64,000 bases of DNA from Symsagittifera roscoffensis (Eukaryota > Xenacoelomorpha > Acoela > Convolutidae): positions 18,335,814-18,399,813 of the forward strand of contig NC_087063.1 of NCBI RefSeq assembly GCF_963678635.1, written 5' to 3'. Shown in pieces: positions 48,792 to 59,230 of the stretch. The notes beneath the pieces were generated by a model. It did no database searches. It was not told where the DNA came from and saw only the letters and a program-made list of their open reading frames with translations. Both the position numbers and the translations under genes were made by a program. Position 1 is the stretch's first letter; each line of letters starts with the position of its first letter.

Positions 48792-49188
48792 CAGTTGCGG
48801 ATTAAGGGGGGTAGTAGCGAAGGGTTGATCGGACGCCCCTTGTCTCAGGGATTCGACCCCCTGCCGACCCAAAGGCTACCGTCTTTGTACTATTTTGAGA
48901 TATCCATTTTTGGCTGACTGACCTTACAATTTCTCTAAAGGCGCCTTTGGCGCCTAAATATACTAATTTTGAGGGAGTGCGCGCCGAAAAAAGGCAATTT
49001 TTCGGTCAAAAATATTCAAAAAGTGCCGAAAACTCCTTTTTTGGCCTATTTTTTTTTTCAAAAATTTGCCTGCGGCGCTAAAAATTTGGTCAAATCACGG
49101 CTTTATACTGGTTTGGGAGAGCTCAGAAAATCAATTTGGTCGACGTAAAAATCCGCCCCTTCTCGAGAAGTTCATAGATCCGCGCCTG
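48792..49188. mobile_element. diverged hAT-type MITE, 397 bp
   Basis: The left end is CAGTTGCGGATTAAGG and the right end, on the minus strand, is CAGGCGCGGATCTATG then CTTCTCGAGAAGGGGCGG, both relatives of the 11818 element. The interior GGCGCCTTTGGCGCCTAAAT is palindromic. Flanking 8-mers do not match, so the target duplication is lost or the ends are mis-set. Confidence 0.7.
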
Positions 49189-51683
49189 GTCTCTGTAGAA
49201 ACCAAGTGAGACAGAGCAGTCCTAAGCAAAAGCAGCAATTAAGTAAATCTGTAGACACCGCTTCGTTCTTTTTCTAAACTTTATCTCAAACGTAAATCAC
49301 CCTGCTCATTCGCGCTTTTATTCGGTGCTTTAGCTTTTATTAACATCATAAGAGCAATAAATTGAGAAATATTGCAAAAATTGCGAAAAAATTACCACAT
49401 TATTTGCGTCTATTGAGAATCTACTAGCTTCTTGGGATACCCTATCACACTTGAATCAATTTAATATTTTTGATGTTATTTTAAAGCGTCAAGTACAAAA
49501 AATGGGCCAAACATTTCAACACATATGCGAAGCAAAGCTTCACATCACTTGCGCTACAATAAAAACAATGCGTTACAAGATAGTGATACAACAAAATCAT
49601 GTTTTTGAAAAATAAAGCTGAAAAAAATAGTCCAAAAATTATATCTACAAAAGTTTCACAGTTTTGGCTCCTTTTATGCTCATGAACAGCCTAGAAAACC
49701 ACTGATAAACAACTAATTAGCGTTAACTAGGGCAAAAAAAATTAGTCGACCCTCAGTAAACCGGAAAAAATGTTAAAACTGTAGTGAAAAAATATATGAC
49801 ATTTTTTACAGTCAAAACTTTTAAGACCAAAGCAGAAAAAATCAAAGTATTTAAAAGTTGCCCTTGACATTATGCAACATAAGTTGGCAGAACCGATAAA
49901 ACATAAGAACGAAACATAATTAACCGAAACAAAATCAACTAACTTATTAGAAATCAGAGTTGGTAAATTACAAAATTTTAAATAAAAAACATTAAGAACA
50001 ACATAAATTACAACAAACAACATTCAACTTTAGTTGAAACTAGGCGTCCAGCAAAAATTGGAGGTAACTGTTTGCTATTTCTAGAATATTTTTCACTGAT
50101 GCCAGACAAAATGCGTCAATTTCAAGAAAAGTCGCGAAAACTTCAGAATAAGGGCGTTTCCAAGGACATAACATGATTTCTAACAACAACTATGGAGTTA
50201 ACTTTTCTGTAGGAAAATCATGCAGAACCGGTTTAACCCATTTTATCCTTAATCTCATATTTGGTAGGGTAAGTCAAAAAGATCCCAAAATTTAGGGCGT
50301 AGCGCCTTATGCAGCCATTAACTACAATCTGTTTTTGCCATTGAACCATTAATCTAGCTCTGGCAATTGGCAGGGTACTTTTTGAGAAAAGTCGGAGTTC
50401 CAAAAAAACTGTCAGAAATTTTAAACTTGACTTTTCCGAAGGCCAAAACTTTAGTTTGCTGAATTAAGAAGGGGTTATCCGCTCATGCAGGGGAGCTCCC
50501 CATATATCTTTTTTATTGAACCCAAAATCTGAAGTTTGGGAGGGAATTTGTTAAAAAAACTTTAAATAATATCAAAAAAAAAACGATCGAAAAGTCAAAA
50601 GTTTGACTTTTCCGAGTGCCATCACATTGTATGTAAATAAATTTGCGCGTAGCCGCATAAGCAGGAGAATTTCCTCACAACCTGTACTTTCGATTGTACT
50701 CGAAAGATCTGATTTGGAAGAGCAGTTTTCGAGAAATTGAAAAAAAAATGCCAAAAAATTAGATCAAAACTTCCTGCCAGACTACTTTTCGTATCAACAA
50801 ATCAAAAACCCAAGCTTTGGAAAAAAATACTAGAAAAGCGTACCAGATAATATAAATTGCATTTGAAAAAAAAACGGAAAATTAGCCGACAGAAATTAGG
50901 ACGAACACCCCAAATCCGAAATAGTATACATAATTGAAAAAATTAAATACTACTACCTCAAATGAATTTGAGAAAAAGTTTAATTTGAATTTTCATGAAA
51001 GTGGCCATGTCAGCAGTACTGAAGCAGAAATGTGTAAAAGTCGTTAACGGAAAAAAAGTCGGATCTTGTTAACTATTCCCCCCCTCCCCCCTTTGGACCT
51101 TGATAACTACCCCCCCCCCTATGCATGTATTATTTTTGACAACCATTTCTGTATAAAATAAGGAATTCAAAAATGTCAACAATTAAGTGGGTTTTCATTT
51201 TCGCGCGTTCGTATTTGTATTACTCACTTTTTATATAATACCCACGTAAAAAATTTTAAATATATTTTTTCTGAAAATTGTTTTAAGCTATTGAAAATTT
51301 GGCCGCCAAAGTTGAGTTGATTTTCTCAAAATCGAAATAGGGGGGAATAGTAAACAAGATCTAAAAAGTCTTGTTCCCGATTACAAAAAACCCTGCCTTG
51401 CCTTTTCCAAACCTTTAGTGGTAAAAAGTTTTTTCATCGGATAATCTACATAATTCAGGAATATACCCAACTGGTGCTATAAGACGAAAAGACAAGGAGA
51501 CGACAAATGAGAGTTAAACTTGTAAATTAAAGTTTGAATTTAAGCGAATTTTATTTTATATTTCTCAGAAACACAATTGGAGAATTTGCGTGTAGCGTCG
51601 TCTTAGAGTCCCGTCAAAAGCGGTTGTTGTCTTATAACAGCTGTCGTCCTATTGGCCGGTCGATTATAGAGCCGTCAACTACC
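49189..51683. other. no recognised gene, AT-rich
   Basis: It holds a short repeat motif (GCGAAGCAAAGCTTCACATC near 49528, related to 16999 and 12343). A series of similar sentences lies at 50160-50680, each with a CTTTTC..GTAG / GCAGG element followed by a TTTGG..GGGTA phrase, perhaps a very diverged tandem repeat. C-rich runs occur near 51080-51120. No exon is supported. Confidence 0.5.
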
Positions 51684-51847
51684 GGAGTGCGGTCAAAAAA
51701 TAGATAATCATAAAATTGACCAAGTCGTGAGTCCATCACAATCGAGAAAAAAACATATTTCGTACGTTTGTTTACTTTATCTCGATTCTGATATTGACTC
51801 ACGACTTTTGTCTACTCTATGATCGTCTACTTTTAGCAACGCAAACC
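51684..51847. mobile_element. foldback MITE 1 (Mutator-like), about 164 bp
   Basis: Long imperfect inverted ends: the left starts GGAGTGCGGTCAAAAAATAG, and the right, on the minus strand, starts GGTTTGCGTTGCTAAAAGTA. Both continue into AAGTCGTGAGTC and AATCGAGA. It is flanked by CAACTACC (51676-51683) and CAACTATC (51848-51855), an 8-bp duplication with one difference. Long TIRs and an 8-11 bp target duplication suggest a Mutator-like element. Confidence 0.65.
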
Positions 51848-51889
51848 CAACTATCTTACTTTTTACTGAGTGATCAAAGTCGAACTTAC

Positions 51890-51960
51890 TGTTAAAGATG
51901 TAGACAGTCAGATGAGTGATGGGTAGTGTTTTGCGGGCAGTACAGTCCACTCCTTCGGCT
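51890..51960 (-). CDS. possible isolated exon, weak resemblance to innexin loop 2
   Basis: A 71-bp minus-strand segment with a strong acceptor (C/T-rich tract ending CCCCGGCAG) and donor (AACA|GTAAGTTC). Only one frame is open, giving AEGVDCTARKTLPITHLTVY then IFN. The segment is GC-richer than its surroundings. GVD.T..K..P.T.L and the following GTAAGTTC resemble the end of innexin exon 4, so a diverged innexin fragment is one reading. No neighbouring exons were found. It may be chance. Confidence 0.25.
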
Positions 51961-52069
51961 CTGCCGGGGAGGGGATGGGGTCAGTGAATTTGAACACAGA
52001 AAATCGCAGTCTTTCAGGGCAGAATTGCATGTAGTCGAGTCAAAAGGAAAAGAAAGAAGAGAGCATAGT

Positions 52070-52290
52070 GGTTACGTGTCAGTATTTAGACAGCCGCGTA
52101 TTCATACTGGTCAGTATTTAGACAAATACTGTTTCAACCAATCAGAATCGAGACAAAGAAGAAATTAATAAATAATTATTATTTATTTTGGATTATTTAT
52201 GTTTTTTCCCGATTCTGATTGGTTGAAACAGTATTTGTCTAAATACTGACCAGTATGAATACGCGGCTGTCTAAATACTGGCCGCACTCC
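52070..52290. mobile_element. foldback MITE 2 (Mutator-like), 221 bp
   Basis: The arms 52080-52150 and 52210-52280 are perfect 71-bp inverted complements (CAGTATTTAGACAGCCGCGT outward). The outer 10 bases are only partly matched (GGTTACGTGT and GGAGTGCGGC). It is flanked by a perfect 9-bp duplication GAGCATAGT at 52061-52069 and 52291-52299. Very long TIRs with a 9-bp target duplication fit a Mutator-like MITE. The right terminus GGAGTGCGGC matches the left terminus of foldback MITE 1. Confidence 0.88.
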
Positions 52291-52299
52291 GAGCATAGT

Positions 52300-55241
52300 A
52301 TAGTCCCCACGCAAAAAGACTGCGTTACTAAGGGTGCCGGACATCAAGCCGACGGGACTTCAAGCCGAATTGTAAAATTAGGGACTTCAAGCCGAATAAT
52401 TCCTTATAAGTCGTGAAATATGAACAATTTGAAAACTTTTTTGATTAATTTCTCAATTTCATGATCTTTCTTCACTAGTTATTGGCGTTTGCATATAATT
52501 TAAGCCTCCAAATGATGTTCCGGAAAGTTGAAACGTAAAATATGGTTGAAGGCATTTTTCATGTTTATAATTTATGCATTTCAAAAACCGGCTGATTTTA
52601 TTAACGGATGCGAATCACAAGTGGTGCATTGTCATGAATAACGCTTACTATGGACTAAACTTGCCAAAATTTTAGAAAAGCAACATTTTGCAGATGATAA
52701 AATAGCGTTTTGGGGTGCTTGTAAAGTTTTAATTTCGGCTTGAAGTGCCGTCGGCTTGAAGTCCCGTCGGCTTGTTGTCCTAGACCCCGTTACTAAATGT
52801 AGAATACTTTCGCTATCAAATATCATGACATCACGACAAGTTATACATAAAAAGATAAAAGTCGTTCTATCTTTAACGCCTCACGCAAAATAACGCAAAA
52901 CAAGAGATAGTCATTTAAATTATCCGCAAATAGGTAACCGATTGCCTAAATTAAACGAAACAAAAGCTAAATAACCGCGTGCGTAAATATAAATGGCATG
53001 AAAAGGAACAACAAAAATACATTCGACGTTTAGTGAAGGAGAAAGTCAATTAATTGAATGAAATGGACGCCATCTGTAGCATCTGACAGTCAACGAGTCA
53101 TCAGTCTTATAATGTAAAGCGGACATGAGAACTTCATCTTTTATTGTTTTGCTTCTCGAAAAGAGCAGAGTATCAATATATAGCGTAAGCATGTTTTATT
53201 TTGCAAATCGGATCTGTTTAAAATGTACATTTGATAAAATAAACAACGCACAAAATTGGTTTTGAAAAATTTCAGTGAAAACGAGAACAGAATTTCTTAG
53301 CTTTTTTGAATCAACTAAATAATGTTTCAATTTATTTTTCAAAGTAAATTTTATTTGTAAGTAAATCTATTCTGTCCAATGTCCCCCTCCCCCCTCCCCA
53401 ATTTTGAGAAATTGTAATTTTGTGCGGGTTAATACCATATTCCACAAGAAAAGGCGTATCAGGGCCGATCACGTTAACATCGGACTCCATCAGAAAATGT
53501 CTAGAAAATGTAAAATATATGGTACCGGCACCGGCGCAAACAGATGTGGTCAAATAGTCCCCCATCAAACTCAAATCTAGTTGCGCTAATAGCCGCATGC
53601 TAAAGGGCACACATGCAAGTAAAAGCCGGTCTCTGATTGAAACATTGGGTAAAGCAAGGTAGAGCTAAATACCCGGGGTAAAAGGGGGGGACTAATATTG
53701 GGTCTCTTACGCGCATTTTTCCACTTTTCAAAAAACATGCACGAAAACAATCTTATTTCTAATTTCGAGGTGCGGATGGCTGCACAATTTATTGGTCCAA
53801 TCCTTTAAAAGTTCTGAAATACCCATTTTCTCAAAAATCCATGTCTGAGTTTTAGAAAAATTATGCAACATTTTCCAGCCAAAACAAAATCCTGAAAATA
53901 ACAAACTGCTCTAAGCCGAGATTTTTTACTGTTTATTTAAGCGCTGTTCTGTTAGCTCGATTGCTCAGCAAGCTTGTATAACATAGCAATAAGCTTACTC
54001 TTTTTTTGCCTGGAATTAGCATTTTCACTCAATTGTTATTTCACTCTGAATTGCAGATGTTGCTCTGCAGTCACTTGAATATGAAAAAGTATTAAAATGA
54101 ACAGTTGCTTGATCAGCAGAAATCAGATTTAATTTTTTAAACATATAACATTTTGGAACCAGCTTGAAACTAGTTATTTAAATAATATATTTTTTCACTG
54201 TAAAATATTATTAACTAACCAATCAAAAATTATAACTAAACCTTAATCTAAATTTGGAAATCTGAAAACCTGGAGGTTTAGAGAATTTAGAAATAAGATT
54301 GAAATCAGTTGGTTTCTTCTCTTCTCTAACCTCGCGATAAACCAGATTACCTCTAGAACTATTGAGACAAGGAAAAATAGGATTTAAGAGTAAAGTTAGG
54401 ATTGATATTAGACTAAGGAGTTGTACGAATTTATCCGGCCAAAAATAGTTAGCGCGACGAACAGACAGAGTATCCTATCCAAAAAAAATTATCTATGAGA
54501 AAATCAGCCCGGACCTAAAATCATCTGGTGCGACCAACGAGCCTCGAGCAGACCTACTACTAACTTAATTTTAGAAATAAAGAAACAAAATTAGCTTGTC
54601 TCGACGTCCTAATAAGTCTACTAAAGACGAGCCAATATCCATGACGACCCTCCATTGCAAAAAGATGAAAACCACATATGTATTGCAAAGCAAAAACAAG
54701 CAGAAAAGCAATTTGTGCAGTAAACCCTAATTCTTCTATGATAGCTGCATGAATATGAGCCATCAATTTAAATATAAATAGCCTTAAAAAATGAACAAAA
54801 AATTTGAATCAACTGAGGCCAATATAACCACCAGTACCGAATAGACGTAAACAAACCTATCTATCTCAAAACTTCATTTCTCAAATAGCATTTCAAAAGT
54901 TTCATTTCATTTTTATAAATTTATCACAAAACGGACAAAAAATAAACAAAAATAGTTTAAATTTTAGTTGTCATTGGATATCAGCGTTTATTGAAAGGAA
55001 ACTTCTTTCCTTCTGACTCTTTCATCTAAACCCTACAAAAATGTTATTTTTTAAAATAATTTTATAGTTATTTTTTACTATTCTCAAATTTTCTACTTTC
55101 GAAACTAACTTGACCTAAATTATATGACCATCAAGGCTTCTTCCCTATTTTGATTCACAAACAACTGAACAACGAAAAACTGATCACACAATAAAACTAA
55201 TTCCTACATTTTTAAACCACAAGATACCAACACAAAACCCA
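52300..55241. other. no recognised gene
   Basis: AT-rich DNA with a repeated phrase TTCAAGCCGA/CTTGAAGTCCCGTCGGC near 52345-52400 (+) and 52735-52780, the two sets in opposite orientation (GACTTCAAGCCGAA versus TTCGGCTTGAAGTGCCG). They delimit about 400 bp that could be another inverted-repeat element. From about 53900 the plus strand becomes A-rich and G-poor, and this may be the start of the gypsy element, but no LTR was identified. Confidence 0.4.
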
Positions 55242-55517
55242 ATGACTACTCAAAGCTATCAACTTGAAGCCATGAATAGACAAATGCCAATAGCATATTT
55301 TTTTTTACAACAATATGAATTCAGTAGACATCAACTCACAATATTCAATCAAATATCAAGTGCAGATGAATCACTACAAATGACCTTGAATCCATTCTGT
55401 ATGGACGGACCATCAATTACATCATTTAAACCCCTAATGGTTTTCACAGGAACATACTCTGAATGTTCTGTTGAAGACTACTTGAATGCCGTAACAGCAA
55501 ATACAAAAAATATATAG
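55242..55517 (+). pseudogene. gypsy gag-like fragment
   Basis: A 91-codon open stretch. PLMVFTGTYSECSVEDYLNA at its end has the form of the F-x-G...V-x-x-[WYF]-L motif near the start of gypsy capsid domains. A Lys-rich continuation (55780-56100) is broken by stops. Confidence 0.45.
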
Positions 55518-57002
55518 ACCCTGAACCTATAAATATAACTTTTTGCTGAGATTGGGTTCCTAATTGTACAGTGTTACTACAAACCACACTCAACGAAGCT
55601 GCTCGAAAAAAAAAGTTTTCATTTTAATCAATAAAAACAAAATCCGATTGTAAGCGTTTTACACAAGAAGTTTCAAAAAAAGTCCAAGAGAAAAAAAACG
55701 ACACCAAAAATATTTAGGTAATCAAATCGACAATTTATCAAACGAAACAATAAAAGAACTGGCTAAAAAAGCAGAAACGTTGGTACGAAAAGCATACTCT
55801 TCGACTAAGATAATTCTAAAAATTGCAAAAACTTTAAAAACGACTTTAACATCAGAAACACGAAAAAAAGAAATAAAAAAAGCATCATATCCTTCATCCA
55901 TTCGCAAACCAGATATTGATTTAGGAAAATTTCTTGACAAACTAGAACATGCAAATTACCATTCAAATTAGAAGAAACAGAAAAACTAAAACTACGAAAA
56001 GCTTTAAATACTCAAACATTTTCAACACAAATAAACAATATACAAGACGCTGAAGATAGACTAGCAAAAAAGATTACACGATTACATAACATATACGATA
56101 AGAACCCAATTTTTAAACGAAAACCCTCATTCAAAAAATGATGTAATTGTTTTAGACACTACGGACACAGCATCGCAAAAAGTCGACAAAAACATATTAA
56201 AAACCAGTCGACCAGCAAAACAAAAAACAAATAAACCTTTTAGCCAATATATGAAAAAAGTTTAAAATTAACCTAGAAGAAAAAATGCAAAAAAATAATA
56301 ATTCAGGAAAACCATTACCTCAATTTCTAATTATTATAGATCAAAATCGCCATACAATAAGAATTCTCGAGTAATATTTTCAGACAGAAGAAACTAATAC
56401 TAAAAAACACAAAATAAATAGAGTCGTTCCAATAGCTGTGATAGCCTTTTTAATAACAATTTTTCGAGATCAAACTCAAACAGAAGTGATTACTGTAATT
56501 ACAGTACAAATCAATCATTAAAAAAAAACGTTTTAGAATCTTTTCAAACGACCATTCTAGTATCTACCTATACAATCGCAATAGAAGTGGCTCCAACAAT
56601 CGTTATGGAACCAAGTCAAAAGTTGATTATAATTTAAGGAAAAATAATTACAGACCGCAAGAGTCAGACCGCGAAAAAATCCGCGAGACGGCGAGAAATA
56701 ATTACAGAAGGCGAGCAAATCTAGTACTTATACAAAGGGAAAAATTATTTTTATCCAAATGATCAATCAGAAAAGAACGCCAATATTCCCGAAACAATTC
56801 AAACAGTTGATTCAACAAAAATCCCATAACCGATAACATTTCACTAAATTATACAAAAAAGTGAACACTACAGAAAATCAACAAGCAATAAAAATAGCAT
56901 AAAATTAAAGTATCAAAATTAAAACTAATCAGATATAACCACTTCTCTAGAAAACCAAAAATTATCAAATAATTCTCAGGCTCCAGATCTAGATATAGAA
57001 TT

Positions 57003-57190
57003 CTGAATTGACACAAGGCGCAGAATCAAACATCATAAATGTTGATACAATGACTGGAGTTCAACGACTAAATTCGTCTCGTCCGTGACACTTAGCAACA
57101 GCACAAGGTTCAAAAATACAGTATTATGGAAAAGCTAAATTTCAACTACAACAAACTAAAACAATCGAAAATCACAAACTTCTAGTTAAG
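57003..57190 (+). pseudogene. gypsy aspartic protease remnant
   Basis: The active-site region D-T-G-A-E-S is present but interrupted by one extra A at about 57016, shifting the frame between DT and GAES. GAESNIINVDTMTGVQRL follows, then, after a stop, ATAQGSKIQYYGKAKFQL, as in retropepsins. Confidence 0.7.
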
Positions 57191-57401
57191 CCTTGTAAAG
57201 ATATAATTCACATTACAATCATTTAAAAAACGTTATAACAGGAGTTTCTTTTATCACTAAAAAATTTCCAAAAAATTAATATAAAAAATTGTAAAAATCA
57301 AATAAAAGAGATATCTACACGAAAATTTTTCACTACAATTACATTTTTCCACAGACACCTTAACCAACCACTAACCTTTTTGAGATTCTATTACATTTTA
57401 A

Positions 57402-57430
57402 CAGAGAGAGAGAGAGAGAGAGAGAGAGAA
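57402..57430. repeat. (GA)n microsatellite
   Basis: About 14 GA units inside the decayed gypsy region, between the protease and RT remnants. Confidence 0.95.
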
Positions 57431-57629
57431 AACACTTAAAACCATTAACTGGATACATCTCAACTTTCCCACTACCTCACATCAACCGATACAACAAAAA
57501 TCAAAATACACAAAAAACTTAAATTTTCTGATCTTGAAGTCCGCCAGATTTATAATTTTTTTTCATCGATAAAAAAATGCATATAATTACAGATGATAAC
57601 AAACTACATGTTAGAATTTCTCACTAAAT

Positions 57630-58344
57630 ACAATCATTCGTCCCTTGGGACTTCTAGGATTTAGTGAAACAACTTTCACACTCCATCCACTAACAGAAAG
57701 AGCATACAGTGTAAATGATGTATAATAAAACTAATTCTTACTTGCCAAACTACTACATTTATTAAGTGATTATCTAAAAAAAAGTATCAGTGAAAAAAAA
57801 TAAATATAGATATTACACTTTAAACCAATATTCCATATCTCGAAGTACGAATCAGAAAAATGTTTTTTAACTATGTTTATTTTTCAGCGATATCTAATAA
57901 TTCAAGACAAAACCAGGAAATTAGCTTTTTTACTATGAAAACGTCTCGATGTATATGCAACATCGAATTGTGATGCGGAAAAATATCCATCTCCGTAACA
58001 TCTTCCACTAAATCAGACCCAATTTTTGAGAAAGCGTTAGCAAAGTATCAATTAATATGCAAGATAAAGTAAATAGACTTCTAGATTATTTTGAACAAAA
58101 CAAAATTTTTTCGCCAGTAAACAAAAAATACCACAAAATCTTACAAACAGAAAACATGAAAGCAGCCCCATATAAATCTCATTTTTTACTAATTAGATTT
58201 GAATTTTTTCATATTATCAAAGGAAAAATTATAACACCTTTAAAATCGAGAATAAACGCAGTTTTAAAACTACAGCCACCATCAAATAAAAAACATCATG
58301 AAATCTTTGGCCTGTTAATTTTTCTAAGTAAGTTTGTATACTAA
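57630..58344 (+). pseudogene. gypsy reverse transcriptase remnant
   Basis: LGLLGFSETTFTLHPLTERA (near 57640-57700) corresponds to the LPFGL..AP..FQRLM segment. The 58057-58344 frame ends with IITPLKSRINAVLKLQPPSN then FGLLIFLSKFVY, the typical I-P-..KI.A+..-PP.+....GL.NFL-KF+ segment after the catalytic palm. The catalytic box itself is not legible. Confidence 0.72.
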
Positions 58345-58780
58345 ACGCAATTGCACCTCGGACCCTTCTATAAAATCTTTTGAAAACAAAATAATTTCGA
58401 AACGTTAATTGAACAAAAAAAGTTGATAAAAATAAAAAACTTACAGGTGAAATAAAAATATATCTCCATTAATGAAAAAACAGGTGCTATAGAATATCAA
58501 AACCCCGAGTACACTGTTTACCATTAAATTTGATACTAATAAATTTTCATAATATGCTCTTCACTTATAAAAGGACGTATGGTTCAGAAAAAAACATGTA
58601 TATTGATAAACCCGTTTTCTTCCCCAATGCACCAACTAGGGTTAAAGTACGTGTAATGACTGTCTAGCATGTCAAATGAACAAACCTTTCCCACATCAAA
58701 AACAATTAGCAGAAAAGCAAGAATTTAAACATTCGACACTAAACGCCCTAAATCACCATACCCCGATAGTATACTAATAT

Positions 58781-59230
58781 TATGGTAATTGTAGACGCTT
58801 TTCAGCACTATGTAGCTATAGAACCACTACCGAATTATAACGGTTATTGTGCATACGCGACACTTTGAGAACACTGGATATCTAAGTTTGGCTTACCCGA
58901 AATCCTTCTAACAGATAATGGGACTGAGTTTATAAAGAACGAACTCATAAACTTGTGTCACTAATACATGATATGTTATGTCATTAAACAATGAAAGGAA
59001 GCTTCACATGCTTCATAGACAGAGGGAATTGTTGAAGGCATCAATCGCTCATCACAAGAATATCCAAGATGTATTATATACGGAAAGGACAAGGAAATAC
59101 ACTGAAAGGCCAGCTGGCTTTAAATTATTCCCATTTGCAGAAAATTTATATTTAATTACAACCTTTGATTTATCACCATAGGAAACGTTTTTCAACCAAA
59201 AACCACTTCAGGCCAAAAATGTTTACAGCT
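58781..59230 (+). pseudogene. gypsy integrase core remnant
   Basis: MVIVDAFQHYVAIEPLPNYN carries the first catalytic Asp (58793). FGLPEILLTDNGTEFIKNEL carries the second (58914). EGIVEGINRS in another frame carries the Glu region (about 59023-59045). WISKFGLPEI and YGKDKE are typical of gypsy integrases. Stops at TL*EHW and CH*YMI and later frame changes disable it. Confidence 0.85.

Larger units (their letters stand above)
55242..59230 (+). mobile_element. decayed Ty3/gypsy retrotransposon (gag-PR-RT-INT)
   Basis: Order on the plus strand: gag-like ORF, protease, RT with RNase H-proximal region, and integrase, the Ty3/gypsy order. Numerous stops and single-base shifts inactivate it. Poor G content on the plus strand sets the region (about 54-63.5 kb) apart from the rest of the window. 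LTRs are not identified, so the ends given are those of recognisable coding traces, not of the element. Confidence 0.82.

Noticed and set aside
53332-53610. Minus-strand 92-codon frame
   Set aside because: No family motif, splice context or codon bias; partly over a C-rich low-complexity stretch.
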